A stretch of DNA of 64,000 nucleotides from Paludibacteraceae bacterium (lineage in GTDB: Bacteria; Bacteroidota; Bacteroidia; Bacteroidales; Paludibacteraceae). A program made the translations under genes and the position numbers. The stretch spans positions 1-64,000 of the forward strand of contig JAQUTW010000006.1 in assembly GCA_028694215.1 (NCBI GenBank), given 5' to 3'. A model generated the notes under the pieces. The model was not told the origin of the DNA and ran no database searches. It worked only from the letters and a program-made list of their open reading frames with translations. Numbering within the stretch: the first letter of the stretch is position 1; every line of letters starts with the position of its first letter. Below are positions 17,609 to 27,001 of the stretch, one piece after another.

Positions 17609-18433
17609 TTATTCTTTATCTTCCTGTTCTTCTTTTACACTTTCGGTAGAATCTTTATCGGTTTCGTCGACACGTACTTTTTTAGCAATACGAGTTCTCT
17701 TTTCCTTAACTTCTACTTCCGCCTCTTCATTATCGATTTTTTCAATTTTACGTTCCTGAAGTCCTTCCTGAAATGCTTCAACCATTGCATTCAAAATAAT
17801 TTCTATTGATTTTGTGGCATCATCATTAGCAGGAATAACAAAATCTATACCTTTTGGATTAGAATTGGTATCAACGATTCCAAATACAGGAATTCCTAAA
17901 CGAACAGCTTCTGCTACAGCAATATGTTCTTTCATTACATCAACAACGAACAATGCAGCCGGCAAACGACTTAAATCGGCAATACTACCCAAGTTTTTCT
18001 CCAATTTGGCACGTTGACGGGTAATTTGCAATTTTTCGCGTTTTGACAAATTATCAAAGGTTCCATCAGTAGCCATTTTGTCAATTGAAGTCATCTTTTT
18101 GACAGCCTTACGAATAGTCGGAAAATTGGTTAGCATACCGCCCGCCCAACGTTCTGTAATATAAGGCATCCCAACCGAACCTGCTTTGTCGGCAACCACT
18201 TGTTTAGCCTGTTTTTTTGTAGCTACAAATAGTACGCGTTTTCCTGATTTTGCTATTTGTTTGATAGCAGCAGCAGCTTCGTCTATTTTTACGACTGTTT
18301 TATTTAAGTCGATAATGTGTATGCCATTACGTTCCATAAAAATATAAGGAGCCATGGCCGGATTCCATTTACGTCTTAAGTGTCCAAAATGAGCACCCGC
18401 ATCTAATAAGTCTTGAAAATTAGTTCTTGACAT
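17609..18433 (-). CDS. rpsB: 30S ribosomal protein S2
   Basis: Small-subunit protein needed for binding of S1 and translation start. It begins MSRTNFQDLLDAGAHFGHLRRKWNP, followed by FVATKKQAKQVV and ERWAGGMLTNF, all S2 signatures. It is 274 aa; the last ~45 residues form a charged Glu/Lys-rich tail (VEVKEKRTRIAKK... KEEQEDKE) longer than in E. coli. It is followed by tsf and preceded by rpsI with a 133-nt gap; that gap holds a short TCTAAAT/ATTTAGA inverted repeat but no clear promoter. Confidence 0.97.
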   Translation of the reverse strand: MSRTNFQDLLDAGAHFGHLRRKWNPAMAPYIFMERNGIHIIDLNKTVVKIDEAAAAIKQIAKSGKRVLFVATKKQAKQVVADKAGSVGMPYITERWAGGMLTNFPTIRKAVKKMTSIDKMATDGTFDNLSKREKLQITRQRAKLEKNLGSIADLSRLPAALFVVDVMKEHIAVAEAVRLGIPVFGIVDTNSNPKGIDFVIPANDDATKSIEIILNAMVEAFQEGLQERKIEKIDNEEAEVEVKEKRTRIAKKVRVDETDKDSTESVKEEQEDKE

Positions 18434-18566
18434 GTTTGTTTGTTTTTTTGTTGTTTACTTTCTTTTTTACTTCGTTTTAAGCAATCATCAAGTAGTTACC
18501 TTAAACGGTAAGTCTAAATGATTTAGATACTAAACTGTTTTATCATCATCATCCAATTCGACCAAA

Positions 18567-18953
18567 TTAACGTTTGGAGAATTGGAAACGTTTACGAGCT
18601 TTTGGACGACCCGGTTTTTTACGCTCAACTTCTCGAGCATCACGTGTCATAAATCCGGCAACTTTCAATGCTTTTTTGTCTTCTGCATTGATTTTAACCA
18701 AAGCACGAGCAATAGCTAAACGCAAAGCTTCAGCTTGTCCCTTAAATCCACCACCAATTAAATTGACTTTAATATCATATTTTTCAGCAACACCAAGCGT
18801 GTTGAGAGGTTGTTTTACAATATACTGAAGAATAGTTGATGGGAAATAATTATCCAAAGTACGTTTATTGATAGTGATTTGTCCGGCACCTTCGCAAACG
18901 AATACGCGAGCAATAGCCGCTTTTCTTCTTCCTATAGCATGAGTTACTTCCAT
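18567..18953 (-). CDS. rpsI: 30S ribosomal protein S9
   Basis: Small-subunit protein whose basic tail reaches the P-site tRNA. It has the classic start HAIGRRKAAIARVF and the C-terminal KKPGRPKARKRFQFSKR. Length 128 aa is standard. It follows rplM by 6 nt, the usual rplM-rpsI pair. Confidence 0.97.
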   Translation of the reverse strand: MEVTHAIGRRKAAIARVFVCEGAGQITINKRTLDNYFPSTILQYIVKQPLNTLGVAEKYDIKVNLIGGGFKGQAEALRLAIARALVKINAEDKKALKVAGFMTRDAREVERKKPGRPKARKRFQFSKR

Positions 18954-18959
18954 ATTCGA

Positions 18960-19415
18960 TTATTTAAGTAGGTTTAAATCAATTAATTTTGGCTGTTGAG
19001 CTTCGTGAGGATATTCCGCACCGGCATATACATGCAGATTTTTTAGCAGAGATGTTCCAAGAATATTTTTAGGAAGCATTCCTTTTACTACTTTCTCCAC
19101 CAATTTCTCAGGACTTTTGGCCATCAATTGAGCAGGTGAAAAAGCACGTTGACCTCCGGGATAAAGAGAATAAGTGTAATAAGTACGACCATCCCATTTA
19201 TTTCCGGTCAATTTAACTTTTGATGCATTGATAATTATCACATTATCACCACAATCAACGTGAGGAGTAAAATTTGGTTTGTGTTTTCCCCTCAACAATC
19301 TGGCAACTTGCGTTGCCATACGACCCAACACCATGTCAGTCGCATCCACTAAAACCCATTCTTTCTGAACAGTGGCTTTATTGGCAGAAATAGTTTTAAA
19401 ACTTAATGTATCCAC
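18960..19415 (-). CDS. rplM: 50S ribosomal protein L13 (GTG start)
   Basis: Early-assembly large-subunit protein. Core motifs: WVLVDATDMVLGRMATQVARLLRGK and GDNVIIINASKVKLTG. I place the start at GTG 19413-19415, giving M-DTLSFKTISANKATV as in other Bacteroidales L13 proteins and 151 aa. The frame runs open to 19448, but that extra part has no family similarity. It heads the rplM-rpsI-rpsB-tsf cluster. The promoter at 19550-19580 leaves a ~130-nt 5' UTR that could hold an autoregulatory structure. Confidence 0.95.
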   Translation of the reverse strand: MDTLSFKTISANKATVQKEWVLVDATDMVLGRMATQVARLLRGKHKPNFTPHVDCGDNVIIINASKVKLTGNKWDGRTYYTYSLYPGGQRAFSPAQLMAKSPEKLVEKVVKGMLPKNILGTSLLKNLHVYAGAEYPHEAQQPKLIDLNLLK

Positions 19416-19549
19416 GATAATTTTAATGTTTAACAATTTTACAATCACTCATTGATAACAATCTCTACTTTGAGCGGGCTAATTCACGCAAAACAGAGTT
19501 AATCAGCTATTAATGAGTCGTCTAAACTCTTGGATAATATTTCGGACTG

Positions 19550-19580
19550 CAAAGGTACAACTTTCCTTGAAAACGGCAAA
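19550..19580 (-). promoter_or_regulatory. Promoter of the rplM ribosomal operon
   Basis: On the minus strand TTTG at 19580-19577 and TACCTTTG at 19557-19550 are separated by 19 bp, a full consensus match. Predicted start near 19546, leaving ~130 nt of untranslated leader before the rplM GTG. In that leader AGAGTT and AACTCT can pair across ~25 nt. Confidence 0.75.
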
Positions 19581-19681
19581 ACATTTTTCAAACTATTTTT
19601 TTCATAAAATTACAACGAATCTCCCCAAGGGAAATCCGTTGTAATATTGTATATACACATTCACCTTATCTACTACCTTAT

Positions 19682-21202
19682 CTACTCTCCGGTCAAGGTT
19701 ATTGCTTTGCTTATTGCCCCTCCAAACGTCAGAGTGGCGCCACCCGTGCCGGTTCTTGTTATGACCAAAGAAGTTCCTGTGGCAGCGTCTGATTTACTGA
19801 TTGTAGCTTTATTCGCTGCAAAGCCGCCTGATACATTACTTAATGTTACAGTTACAGCACCAAGCAAATTATCAATCTGTATATAAAGCGTTTTACTATT
19901 GACACCCGATGGAAAAACAAGAGCATCTGTTATGGGAACACCCAAAATAATAGTTGGATCTGCGCCTTCGACTTGAGCAGGTGCACTACAGGTACCATTA
20001 AGTGTAACAGTTACATCGGAACAGCCCGTACTCGAAAGTGTAAGTGTGGCAGAATGTGTGCCAACAGCTGTAGGACTATAAGTAATAGTGATATTACCAC
20101 CGGCAGAACCACTTGACTGTGCAACCGAACTTGCACTTAATGAGAACAAATCGGAATTGGTACCACTAACAGTCAAACTAATTGCAGCCGTAAGATTTAC
20201 ACCCGAAACTGTTATTATTTGATCATCCGTAACATTAGGTGCAACAGAAAATGCAAGAGAGCTGCTTGTCGGCGATGTAATAGTAGGAGCGGTAGAAACT
20301 GTACAACCATCACAACTACCAACTGTAAATGAAGATTCAAATGAACCCACTAAATTAGATAATGTAACTGTTTCATCTTTGTGTGTTCCCCACAAATATT
20401 CCGCCAAACAAGGATAATCTATAAATGGGTTACGATTGCCTTGAGTGGTTTGTATGCCATTATTTCGGTCTATTTCTTTTTGAGAAACAGGATCTTGACG
20501 ATGCCATTTCATGAGCAACGCAACGCCATATTCTGTTAAACCATAATTACCGACAGAAGTAAATGTTGTATTAAATATAGAAGCACCTTCACCTGTTGTA
20601 AAAGCGAAGCTATTAGCATAGCGTACTACCATACCAAGATATCCGCGCGCAAAGTCTCCTTTATATTCATCTACTGGTTCAAACACCGTACCGGAATAAC
20701 TTCCCAAAGTATTAGGTCCTAATTTACTACCGTTACCAGAGGTGTAGGTTGGAGCACTGACTTCTCCAAAAGGGTAATTTGAACGATAACCATTTACTTT
20801 TCCATCAGTGGGAACAAGGTGAAAAAGGTCGTTGCCTGGAGCATTACTTGTGCTACCGCCAAACCAACTTTTAGGGAGCGAGTGTTCTCTATTATAACAA
20901 TCGCATTCGTTAGAATAGCTTCCACATTGGTTTGTTGACAATGTAAAGGTACAATCACTATACATATCCCAAATTTTACCACTTGAATTCAAATCGGTAG
21001 TTCCAAAATATGTCCATAAATCATCATAGCCATGAGAAGTATAGCCGGTTGCACTCACTGTAGTTAAAGCCGAAAATAATGTCGTGCCTGATTTGCCATC
21101 AAGGGATGAATAATAAGAAGAAGTTACAGCTGAAACCCCAAAGGACGAGGTTAAAAAAAAGACAAGGGCAATAACCCTATTTACAAAATAGATTTTTTTC
21201 AT
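19682..21202 (-). CDS. Secreted endonuclease I-family nuclease with beta-sandwich tail
   Basis: A 506-aa exported DNase. The signal peptide (MKKIYFVNRVIALVFFLTSS) is followed by an EndA/NucM-type domain (about residues 25-290). Its catalytic region is CYNREHSLPKSWFGG (His near residue 106), then NDLFHLVPTDGKVNGYRSNY. After CDGC (about residue 295) come beta-sandwich segments, one resembling the Abnormal-spindle/choice-of-anchor type. The protein ends ...ITLTGE and I do not see a T9SS sorting domain, although related nucleases often carry one, so a shortened C terminus is possible. A -7 element lies at 21229-21236. Likely role is scavenging of extracellular DNA. Confidence 0.87.
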   Translation of the reverse strand: MKKIYFVNRVIALVFFLTSSFGVSAVTSSYYSSLDGKSGTTLFSALTTVSATGYTSHGYDDLWTYFGTTDLNSSGKIWDMYSDCTFTLSTNQCGSYSNECDCYNREHSLPKSWFGGSTSNAPGNDLFHLVPTDGKVNGYRSNYPFGEVSAPTYTSGNGSKLGPNTLGSYSGTVFEPVDEYKGDFARGYLGMVVRYANSFAFTTGEGASIFNTTFTSVGNYGLTEYGVALLMKWHRQDPVSQKEIDRNNGIQTTQGNRNPFIDYPCLAEYLWGTHKDETVTLSNLVGSFESSFTVGSCDGCTVSTAPTITSPTSSSLAFSVAPNVTDDQIITVSGVNLTAAISLTVSGTNSDLFSLSASSVAQSSGSAGGNITITYSPTAVGTHSATLTLSSTGCSDVTVTLNGTCSAPAQVEGADPTIILGVPITDALVFPSGVNSKTLYIQIDNLLGAVTVTLSNVSGGFAANKATISKSDAATGTSLVITRTGTGGATLTFGGAISKAITLTGE

Positions 21203-21228
21203 GATATTAAGGTTAAAAAGAAACGTGT

Positions 21229-21236
21229 CAAAAGTA
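21229..21236 (-). promoter_or_regulatory. -7 element for the endonuclease gene
   Basis: TACTTTTG on the minus strand at 21236-21229, about 25 nt upstream of the nuclease ATG; no clear -33 box. Confidence 0.45.
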
Positions 21237-21301
21237 CGTGTTTTTTTTTGTAATGTGTCTGTTTTCTTGTTTTTTAACCTCTGTCAAAGATATTTACACA
21301 A

Positions 21302-21335
21302 AAAAAACGTTGATATAAAAATATCAACGTTTTTT
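21302..21335 (-). terminator. Terminator of tRNA-Arg
   Basis: AACGTTGATAT (21306-21316) pairs with ATATCAACGTT (21321-21331) over 11 bp with a tetraloop, flanked by A and T runs. It lies directly after the tRNA on the minus strand. Confidence 0.85.
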
Positions 21336-21337
21336 AG

Positions 21338-21411
21338 TGACTCCGGCGGGATTCAAACCCACAACCTTCTGATCCGTAGTCAGATGCTCTATTCAGTTGA
21401 GCCACGGAGCC
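21338..21411 (-). tRNA. tRNA-Arg (anticodon ACG)
   Basis: A 74-nt cloverleaf on the minus strand. The acceptor stem is GGCTCCG with CGGAGTC (one G.U pair) and discriminator A. The D stem is GCTC/GAGC, the anticodon stem TCTGA/TCAGA encloses loop CTACGGA (anticodon ACG, probably read as inosine), and the T stem is GTGGG/CCCGC with TTTGAAT as loop. The CCA end is not encoded. It is transcribed divergently from typA. Confidence 0.95.
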
Positions 21412-21434
21412 AATCCGTTTCTGATTTGCGGTTG

Positions 21435-21466
21435 CAAAGGTACGCTGTTTTTTTTAATTGTGCAAC
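21435..21466 (-). promoter_or_regulatory. Promoter of tRNA-Arg
   Basis: Minus-strand GTTG at 21466-21463 and TACCTTTG at 21442-21435 with 20 bp between them. Predicted start near 21431, about 20 nt before the tRNA 5' end. Confidence 0.65.
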
Positions 21467-21526
21467 CATTAAACGATTTTTTTACGATTTTTTTGTTCTG
21501 ACCACAAATATCTGCTGCTTTTTCAC

Positions 21527-21534
21527 TACCTTTG
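21527..21534 (+). promoter_or_regulatory. -7 element for typA
   Basis: TACCTTTG at 21527-21534 followed by CAG, about 47 nt before the typA ATG. No TTTG is seen at the expected -33 position. Confidence 0.5.
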
Positions 21535-21580
21535 CAGCCATTTTATAAGAAACATACTACGTTAAAATAAAGGATTCTAA

Positions 21581-23383
21581 ATGCAAGAAATCAGGAACAT
21601 TGCCATAATAGCTCACGTTGACCATGGAAAAACAACTTTAGTGGATAAGATGTTGCTTGCCGGAAAATTATTTCGCGACAACCAGCAAACAGGTGAATTA
21701 ATGCTTGATAACAACGATTTGGAACGTGAACGAGGCATAACCATTCTTTCAAAAAACGTTTCCATTGATTATAAAGGTTATAAAATTAATATCATTGACA
21801 CTCCGGGACACTCCGATTTTGGAGGCGAAGTAGAACGTGTCCTCAATATGGCAGACGGCTGCCTGTTATTGGTAGATGCTTTTGAAGGTCCAATGCCACA
21901 GACACGTTTTGTACTGCAAAAGGCTTTGCAATTAGGATTAAAACCTATTGTTGTCATAAATAAAGTAGATAAGCCCAATTGCCGACCGGACGAGGTACAG
22001 GAAGCTGTTTTTGAGTTGATGTGTAATTTGGATGCCACTGAAGATCAACTGGATTTTTATACGGTGTACGGTTCGGCAAAAGAGAATTGGATGTCGGACG
22101 ATTGGCGAAATAAAACCGATAATATTACACCTTTATTAGATGCCATCATTAAATATATTCCGGCTCCGGCTATCAATGAAGGTACGCCTCAAATGCTGAT
22201 AACTTCTTTGGATTATTCATCGTATGTAGGACGTATTGCCGTAGGTCGTATTCACCGCGGTGAATTACAAGAAAATATGGACATTGCTTTGGTAAAAAGA
22301 GATGGAAGTGTTATAAAATCAAAAATTAAATCATTGAATACCTTTACAGGGTTAGGACGTACTCCTGCCAAATCGGTACAGTGTGGTGATATCTGTGCCA
22401 TTATTGGTGTTGACGGATTTGAAATTGGTGATTCCATTTGCGACATTAATAATCCGGAACCTCTTCCGCCAATTGCCATTGATGAACCTACTATGAGTAT
22501 GACTTTTACAAATAATGATTCACCATTTTTCGGCAAAGATGGCAAATATGTAACCTCACGCCACATCCACGAACGCCTGATGCGCGAATTGGACAGAAAT
22601 TTAGCTTTACGTGTTAGTAAAGAGGAAAACTCAGATGTTTGGCGCGTTTCCGGTCGTGGTGTACTTCATTTGTCTATCCTTATTGAGACCATGCGTCGCG
22701 AAGGATATGAGCTACAAGTTGGTCAGCCACAGGTAATTACAAAAAAAGTAGATGATGTTTTATGTGAACCTATAGAACAATTAACTGTAAATCTGCCGGA
22801 AGAATTTTCCAGTAAAATCATTGACATTGTTACTCGTCGAAAAGGTGAATTGATTTCAATGGAAACGCAGAAAGACCGTTTACACTTAGAATTTAATATT
22901 CCATCACGTGGAATTATCGGATTACGTAATCAAATATTGACCGTTTCAGCAGGAGAAGCCATTATGGCTCACCGTTTTTTTGAATACCAGCCATGGAAAG
23001 GCGATATCGAACGTCGTACCAACGGGTCTCTTATTGCCATGGAATCCGGCACTGCGTATGCTTATGCCATTGATAAATTGCAAGACAGAGGACGTTTCTT
23101 TATTTTCCCGCAAGAAGAGGTATATGCCGGACAAGTAGTCGGAGAAAATGCAAAAGACAATGATATTGTAGTTAATGTAACCAAATCAAAAAAGCTTACC
23201 AATATGCGTGCTTCCGGTGCAGACGATAAAGTACGACTTATTCCACCGGTTGTTTTCAGTTTGGAAGAAACTTTAGAGTATATCAAAGAAGATGAATACG
23301 TTGAAATTACGCCGAACCATTTGCGAATGCGTAAAATTATTCTTGACGAAAATGAACGTAAGCGTGCTTCTAAAACCAATTAA
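21581..23383 (+). CDS. typA: Ribosome-associated GTPase TypA/BipA
   Basis: A translational GTPase that binds the 70S/50S ribosome and aids assembly and stress adaptation. G-domain motifs: AHVDHGKTTLVDKML (G1), DTPGHSDFGGEVERVL (G3) and NKVDKPNCRPDEV (G4). EF-G-like domains III and V follow, and the BipA-specific C-terminal domain (TNMRASGADDKVRLIPP, then EYIKEDEYVEITP) is complete. At 600 aa it is full length. It is a single-gene unit with its own promoter and a strong terminator. Confidence 0.96.
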   Translation: MQEIRNIAIIAHVDHGKTTLVDKMLLAGKLFRDNQQTGELMLDNNDLERERGITILSKNVSIDYKGYKINIIDTPGHSDFGGEVERVLNMADGCLLLVDAFEGPMPQTRFVLQKALQLGLKPIVVINKVDKPNCRPDEVQEAVFELMCNLDATEDQLDFYTVYGSAKENWMSDDWRNKTDNITPLLDAIIKYIPAPAINEGTPQMLITSLDYSSYVGRIAVGRIHRGELQENMDIALVKRDGSVIKSKIKSLNTFTGLGRTPAKSVQCGDICAIIGVDGFEIGDSICDINNPEPLPPIAIDEPTMSMTFTNNDSPFFGKDGKYVTSRHIHERLMRELDRNLALRVSKEENSDVWRVSGRGVLHLSILIETMRREGYELQVGQPQVITKKVDDVLCEPIEQLTVNLPEEFSSKIIDIVTRRKGELISMETQKDRLHLEFNIPSRGIIGLRNQILTVSAGEAIMAHRFFEYQPWKGDIERRTNGSLIAMESGTAYAYAIDKLQDRGRFFIFPQEEVYAGQVVGENAKDNDIVVNVTKSKKLTNMRASGADDKVRLIPPVVFSLEETLEYIKEDEYVEITPNHLRMRKIILDENERKRASKTN

Positions 23384-23398
23384 TGATATTTCATAGAC

Positions 23399-23441
23399 AA
23401 CAATAAACGGAATTTACCAATGGTAAATTCCGTTTATTGTT
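23399..23441. terminator. Bidirectional terminator between typA and dnaB
   Basis: A 21-bp perfect inverted repeat (23399-23419 with 23421-23441) separated by one base, between convergent typA and dnaB. The stem ends are A/T-rich. Confidence 0.85.
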
Positions 23442-23465
23442 ATATGTCTTCTTAATTTATCAATA

Positions 23466-24986
23466 TCAATATGTTAAATCGTTGCTACCGGCAGGTAATG
23501 TATATTCGGCCTCAGGTGATGGTGCATTGCCTATATGCCCATTCATAACTTTAGAGCCATACATTGCATAAGGGTCGGCATCTTCATTCTCGTTCATAAA
23601 ACGTGCAAACTCACTCTTAAATTTCAAATCGACCGTATCCGTTGCACCATTACGATGTTTTGCAATAATAATTTGAGCTATGCCCCGCATATCTTTTTTT
23701 GTAATCGGGTCTTCTGTAATCTTGTAATATTCAGGTCGATGAATAAAACAAACAATATCGGCATCTTGCTCAATGGCACCGGATTCACGCAAATCGGAAA
23801 GTTGTGGTGTTTTGCCCTCGGCTGCTGTTCGACTCTCGACACTACGATTTAATTGAGAAAGTGCAATAATCGGGATATCCAACTCCTTCGCCAAACCTTT
23901 CAACGAACGAGATATCAAGCTAACCTCCTCCTGTCGGCTGTAAAAATTCATTCCCGAAGCATTCATTAACTGTAAATAGTCTATAAAAATAATTTTCACT
24001 CCATGTTCCTTAACCAATCGGCGTGCTTTGCTTCGTACTTCCAACACAGACAAATTTGGTGAATCGTCAATGTATATCGGGGCATTATACAACGCTTTTA
24101 TTTTATGATCCAACTGTGCCCACTCATATTGTTCCAACTGACCATTTTTTATTTTGCTACCGGGTATTTCACACACATTCACAATAAGACGATTAACCAA
24201 TTGAACATTAGACATTTCCAAAGAAAAAACGGCAACAGGATATTCATAATCAACCGCCATATTCTTTGCCATCGAAAGCACCAAAGCGGTTTTTCCCATA
24301 GCCGGACGGGCTGCTATTACTATCAAATCGGATTTCTGCCAACCGGAAGTTATTTTATCCAAAGCATGGAAGCCGCTAATCAGTCCACTGTAACCATCTT
24401 TTTGTTTAGCAGCCTCCTGAATACGCTTCATTGCCTCTTCTATCACCGGATTTATTTGTATAACATCTTTCTTTATATTCCGTTGTGACACTTCAAACAA
24501 TAAGCCTTCAGCCTCTTCCATCAAGTCATCTATATCATTTTTTTCATCAAACGCTTTAGTTTCTATGGTTGCTGAAACACGAATTAATTCACGTGCCATA
24601 AATTTCTGAGCAATAATACGGGCATGGTATTCGACATGTGCAGCCGATGTGACTTTTGATGTCAATTCCGCAATATAATATGGTCCTCCTATTTCTTCCA
24701 AAACGCCCATTTTGCGCAATTCTTCTGTCACAGTGTACATATCTATCGGTTCATCCTTAACTGCTAAATTCGTAATGGCTTGGTATATTTTTCCATGCAC
24801 ATCTTTATAAAAAGATTTAGAAGTTAATAATTCTCCAATACGCGAATAGGCATCTTTTTCCAACATCAATGCGCCCAACACCAATTCTTCCAGGTCGGTA
24901 GCTTGTGGTGGAACTTTACCATAATCAATAGGTTGTGGTACTACAACTTTTTTTTCCTTCGATTTAGGAGTCCTTTTATTATCCAT
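23466..24986 (-). CDS. dnaB: Replicative DNA helicase DnaB
   Basis: Hexameric helicase that unwinds the replication fork. N-terminal domain (PPQATDLEELVLGALMLEK) is followed by a RecA-type ATPase with Walker A AARPAMGKTAL near residue 230, Walker B KIIFIDYLQLM, the LSQLNRSVE motif and RESGAIEQDADIV. Length 506 aa fits bacterial DnaB, and no intein is present. It stands alone on the minus strand; the 180-nt region towards proS shows no clear signal. Confidence 0.96.
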   Translation of the reverse strand: MDNKRTPKSKEKKVVVPQPIDYGKVPPQATDLEELVLGALMLEKDAYSRIGELLTSKSFYKDVHGKIYQAITNLAVKDEPIDMYTVTEELRKMGVLEEIGGPYYIAELTSKVTSAAHVEYHARIIAQKFMARELIRVSATIETKAFDEKNDIDDLMEEAEGLLFEVSQRNIKKDVIQINPVIEEAMKRIQEAAKQKDGYSGLISGFHALDKITSGWQKSDLIVIAARPAMGKTALVLSMAKNMAVDYEYPVAVFSLEMSNVQLVNRLIVNVCEIPGSKIKNGQLEQYEWAQLDHKIKALYNAPIYIDDSPNLSVLEVRSKARRLVKEHGVKIIFIDYLQLMNASGMNFYSRQEEVSLISRSLKGLAKELDIPIIALSQLNRSVESRTAAEGKTPQLSDLRESGAIEQDADIVCFIHRPEYYKITEDPITKKDMRGIAQIIIAKHRNGATDTVDLKFKSEFARFMNENEDADPYAMYGSKVMNGHIGNAPSPEAEYTLPAGSNDLTY

Positions 24987-25166
24987 TTTTTTCTTCGATT
25001 TTTACGAAACAAAATTAGTTGAAAAAGAGGATTCACTCCTCTTTTTATATATTTGTTATGCAGAAGATTTCAACAAGTTTTCAAACAAATTGCAAAACAA
25101 ATGAAAAAACAAGCCCAAACAAAGCTATTACCCCACTCCGACTTGTTTTTTGTATTTTACGTTTTT

Positions 25167-26648
25167 TTAATAACTGCGTGCAAATACCACTCGTTGTGCC
25201 GATAGTTTCCCTGTAACCATACACTTGCCCGGAGTTTTATCGCCATTTAGAGGGATGCAACGGATAGTTGCTTTTGTCTCTTCTTTAATGCGTTCTTCCG
25301 TTTCAGGCGTTCCGTCCCAATGACACAATAAAAAACCTCCTTTTTCTATTTCTTCCTTAAATTCATCGTAACTGTTTACCTCGCGCGTTACAGAAGCACG
25401 ATAATCAAATGCTTTTTTATAGATATTAGTTTGAATATCATCAAGTAAGTGCTGAATATGCACTGCAATGCCATCAAATGATACAGTCTCTTTTTCGAGC
25501 GTATCGCGCCGCATTATTTCTACTGTTGCATGTTCTAAATCACGTGCACCCATCGCCAAACGCACCGGAACCCCTTTTAATTCATATTCTGCAAACTTCC
25601 AACCCGGTTTACGATTGTCACTATCATCATATTTTACGCTGATACCCAGTTGCTTCAATTCAGTTGTTATCTGTGCTACTTTTTCGGAAATAGCTGCCAA
25701 TTGTTCTTCACTTTTGTAGATGGGAACAATGACAACCTGAAACGGTGCCAATTTTGGAGGTAAAACCAAGCCGTTGTTATCAGAATGTGCCATGATAAGT
25801 GCGCCCATCAAGCGCGTAGAAACGCCCCATGATGTAGCCCAAACATATTCCAACTGATTTTCTTTATTTACAAATTTAACATCAAATGCCTTAGCAAAAT
25901 TTTGACCAAGGAAGTGTGAAGTTCCTGCCTGTAATGCTTTTCCATCCTGCATCAAAGCCTCAATGCAGAAAGTTTCCACAGCACCAGCAAAACGCTCATT
26001 AGCTGATTTTACACCTTTAATAACAGGCACAGCCATATATTCTTCGGAAAATTGAGCATAAACATCCAACATTTTGCGAGCTTCCGCTAAGGCTTCCGAT
26101 TCTGTAGCATGAGCCGTATGTCCTTCCTGCCACAAAAATTCTGCCGTACGCAAAAACAGCCGTGTTCGCATTTCCCAACGTACTACATTTGCCCACTGAT
26201 TACATAATATAGGTAAATCGCGATATGACTGTATCCAATTTTTATAAGTACTCCAAATAATCGTTTCTGAAGTTGGACGCACAATCAATTCTTCTTCCAA
26301 TTTTGCCTCAGGGTCAACAACAACACCCGTTCCGTCCGGATTAGTTTTCAAGCGATAATGTGTTACTACCGCACACTCTTTGGCAAAACCTTCAACATGG
26401 TCAGCCTCTTTACTCAAAAACGATTTAGGAATAAACAGCGGGAAATAAGCATTTACATGACCTGTTTCCTTAAACATATCATCTAACTGACGCTGCATTT
26501 TTTCCCAAATTGCATAACCGTAAGGCTTAATAACCATACAACCACGTACCGCCGAATTTTCAGCCAAATCCGCTTTTACCACCAAATCATTGTACCATTG
26601 TGAATAATTTTCTTCACGTGTGGTCAATTCTTTTAATTCTTTTGCCAT
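25167..26648 (-). CDS. proS: Prolyl-tRNA synthetase (archaeal/eukaryotic type)
   Basis: Charges tRNA-Pro. It is the short class II form (493 aa) lacking the bacterial editing insertion. Motifs: [20 protein letters not shown], motif 2 [20 protein letters not shown], and the motif 3 region [19 protein letters not shown]; the C terminus ends with the zinc-binding-like domain and ..VFARSY. This type is normal in Bacteroidota. Last gene of the lspA-DUF4296-small protein-proS series; the gap to the preceding gene is 23 nt. Confidence 0.95.
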   Translation of the reverse strand: MAKELKELTTREENYSQWYNDLVVKADLAENSAVRGCMVIKPYGYAIWEKMQRQLDDMFKETGHVNAYFPLFIPKSFLSKEADHVEGFAKECAVVTHYRLKTNPDGTGVVVDPEAKLEEELIVRPTSETIIWSTYKNWIQSYRDLPILCNQWANVVRWEMRTRLFLRTAEFLWQEGHTAHATESEALAEARKMLDVYAQFSEEYMAVPVIKGVKSANERFAGAVETFCIEALMQDGKALQAGTSHFLGQNFAKAFDVKFVNKENQLEYVWATSWGVSTRLMGALIMAHSDNNGLVLPPKLAPFQVVIVPIYKSEEQLAAISEKVAQITTELKQLGISVKYDDSDNRKPGWKFAEYELKGVPVRLAMGARDLEHATVEIMRRDTLEKETVSFDGIAVHIQHLLDDIQTNIYKKAFDYRASVTREVNSYDEFKEEIEKGGFLLCHWDGTPETEERIKEETKATIRCIPLNGDKTPGKCMVTGKLSAQRVVFARSY

Positions 26649-26671
26649 ATCTTTTATCTGCTAAAATATTT

Positions 26672-26992
26672 TTATATCTCTATCACTTCCATTTTCGAGG
26701 TTAGTATTAAAGTTTCCAAATCAATACTTTTCCACAACAATAAACGTCCTGAATAACCTGCACACAAATTTTCCGTTATCAACGTACGAACAGACTCTCC
26801 TACAATTCTGTTTCGTTCCAGTATATAAGTAGTAATCAAGCCATTCAGAAACACCGTATTCGCCGTTTCAACCACACAATCATCTAATGAAAATGTTGCT
26901 TCTATAACCTTTGAATCATCACGTACAACAACACCATTATTAATAAGTGTGTCTTTATCAACCAAAAGTTTATTAGCTGCTATTTTTTGCAT
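26672..26992 (-). CDS. Conserved small protein of unknown function (106 aa)
   Basis: I do not recognise a named family. The protein begins MQKIAANKLLVDKDTLINNG and is beta-rich, with no signal peptide, membrane helix or cysteine motif. The text NGVVVRDDSKVIE resembles the N-terminal beta-strands of amidohydrolase-fold proteins (which often annotate such Bacteroidota ORFs), but there is no metal-binding motif, so it is not an enzyme of that class by itself. It lies 9 nt after the DUF4296 gene and 23 nt before proS, so it is most likely translated as part of this operon. Confidence 0.7.
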   Translation of the reverse strand: MQKIAANKLLVDKDTLINNGVVVRDDSKVIEATFSLDDCVVETANTVFLNGLITTYILERNRIVGESVRTLITENLCAGYSGRLLLWKSIDLETLILTSKMEVIEI

Positions 26993-27001
26993 TATTTCTT
27001 A

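Noticed and set aside
21201..21548. A 115-codon plus-strand frame
   Set aside because: It runs antisense through the tRNA-Arg gene, its terminator and two promoters; it is a chance frame.
25019..25216. A 65-codon plus-strand frame between dnaB and proS
   Set aside because: Low-complexity composition, overlaps the end of proS, and has no promoter or similarity.
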